Both the position numbers and the translations under genes were made by a program. Of a stretch of 64,000 nt of DNA, positions 63,852 through 64,000 are shown piece after piece (position 1 is the first letter of the stretch; each line of letters begins with the position of its first letter). Origin of the DNA: Actinomyces graevenitzii C83 (lineage in GTDB: Bacteria; Actinomycetota; Actinomycetes; Actinomycetales; Actinomycetaceae). The notes below the pieces were generated by a model. It was given only the letters and a program-made list of their open reading frames with translations, ran no database searches and was not told the origin of the DNA. The stretch spans positions 397,849 to 461,848 of the forward strand of contig NZ_JH470338.1 in the NCBI RefSeq assembly GCF_000239695.1. The letters are read 5' to 3'.

Positions 63852-64000
63852 TCAACTGGCGTGCAGCGGATTGATACCTCGGCCAAGCATCTGGGTGAGT
63901 TTCTTGCCTGGCTGCTCAGCGGTAATCGGCAGGCGGATATGCCAGGTGGGGGCAGGTCGTTTCGCAGGCGATGCCAGGGTTTGTGGCGAGGTGTGGCCTC
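63852..64000 (-). CDS. Possible C-terminal end of a gene entering from the right edge
   Basis: The minus strand has an open stretch of about 49 codons from the window edge to a TGA at 63852, with protein-like content (PAPTWHIRLPITAEQPGKKL, then LGRGINPLHAS). There is too little to name a family, and another minus frame is open here as well. Confidence 0.3.
   Translation of the reverse strand, partial: GHTSPQTLASPAKRPAPTWHIRLPITAEQPGKKLTQMLGRGINPLHAS

Overview
The window comes from a moderate-GC, fermentative actinobacterium, most likely of the family Actinomycetaceae. This is inferred from gene order and families, not from an rRNA gene, of which there is none here. The supporting blocks are uvrC-rapZ-yvcK-whiA-gap-pgk-tpiA-secG, xerD-parA-rluB-tyrA followed by a fused cmk-der, the DUF3000/ribonuclease D pair, lipB-lipA-DUF4191 beside type I glnA, the short E3-like lpd/sucB pair, and a complete pyruvate formate-lyase locus. 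Leucine codon CTA and the tetramer CTAG are common, which is unusual among bacteria.

Layout. 1-9.3 kb: end of a CydC/D-like ABC protein, a PEBP protein, a PAP2-SDR operon, a small lipoprotein, a large secreted NlpC/P60 hydrolase with choline-binding-type repeats, an AI-2E-family exporter and a hexose-6-phosphate mutarotase. 9.3-14.9 kb: tRNA-Leu(GAG), intergenic repeats, and a tandem array of lipoprotein plus secreted PKD-like protein cassettes (two intact, one with a broken second gene). 14.9-20.2 kb: a 1746-residue DUF4011-type helicase-nuclease, a candidate antiviral protein. 20.4-24.7 kb: glnA, DUF4191, lipA, lipB. 24.7-30.2 kb: a kinase-like membrane protein, a SWIM zinc-finger protein and a frameshifted, extremely A/C-biased partner gene. 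30.4-35.8 kb: sucB, lpd, pepA and a membrane protein. 36-48 kb: S9 peptidase, dxs, the pfl locus, rnd, DUF3000, glgX. 48-63.5 kb: tRNA-Gly, tRNA-Val, uvrC through secG, xerD through cmk-der, tRNA-Pro. The last 0.5 kb holds repeats and perhaps the tail of an incoming gene.

How the genes work together. Central carbon metabolism dominates the housekeeping part: gap, pgk and tpiA feed pyruvate, PflB with PflA cleaves it to acetyl-CoA and formate, GlgX mobilises glycogen, Dxs starts isoprenoid synthesis, and LipA/LipB supply lipoate to SucB, which Lpd reoxidises. Three sites matching the core of the DosR/DevR dormancy box (GGGACT-2-AGTCC) lie upstream of lpd-sucB, pflB and gap, suggesting one oxygen- or redox-linked switch over these genes.

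Most notable: (1) pyruvate formate-lyase is naturally split. PflB ends before the glycyl-radical domain, which is made by a separate 82-codon gene with its own ribosome binding site. (2) The lipoprotein/secreted-protein cassette array shows sequence homogenisation at exactly 1500-bp spacing, with a variable loop between two cysteines. (3) The DUF4011 helicase-nuclease carries an apparently dead transglutaminase-like module. (4) One gene drifts to an almost G- and T-free coding strand. (5) A dispersed palindromic repeat family occurs at least three times.
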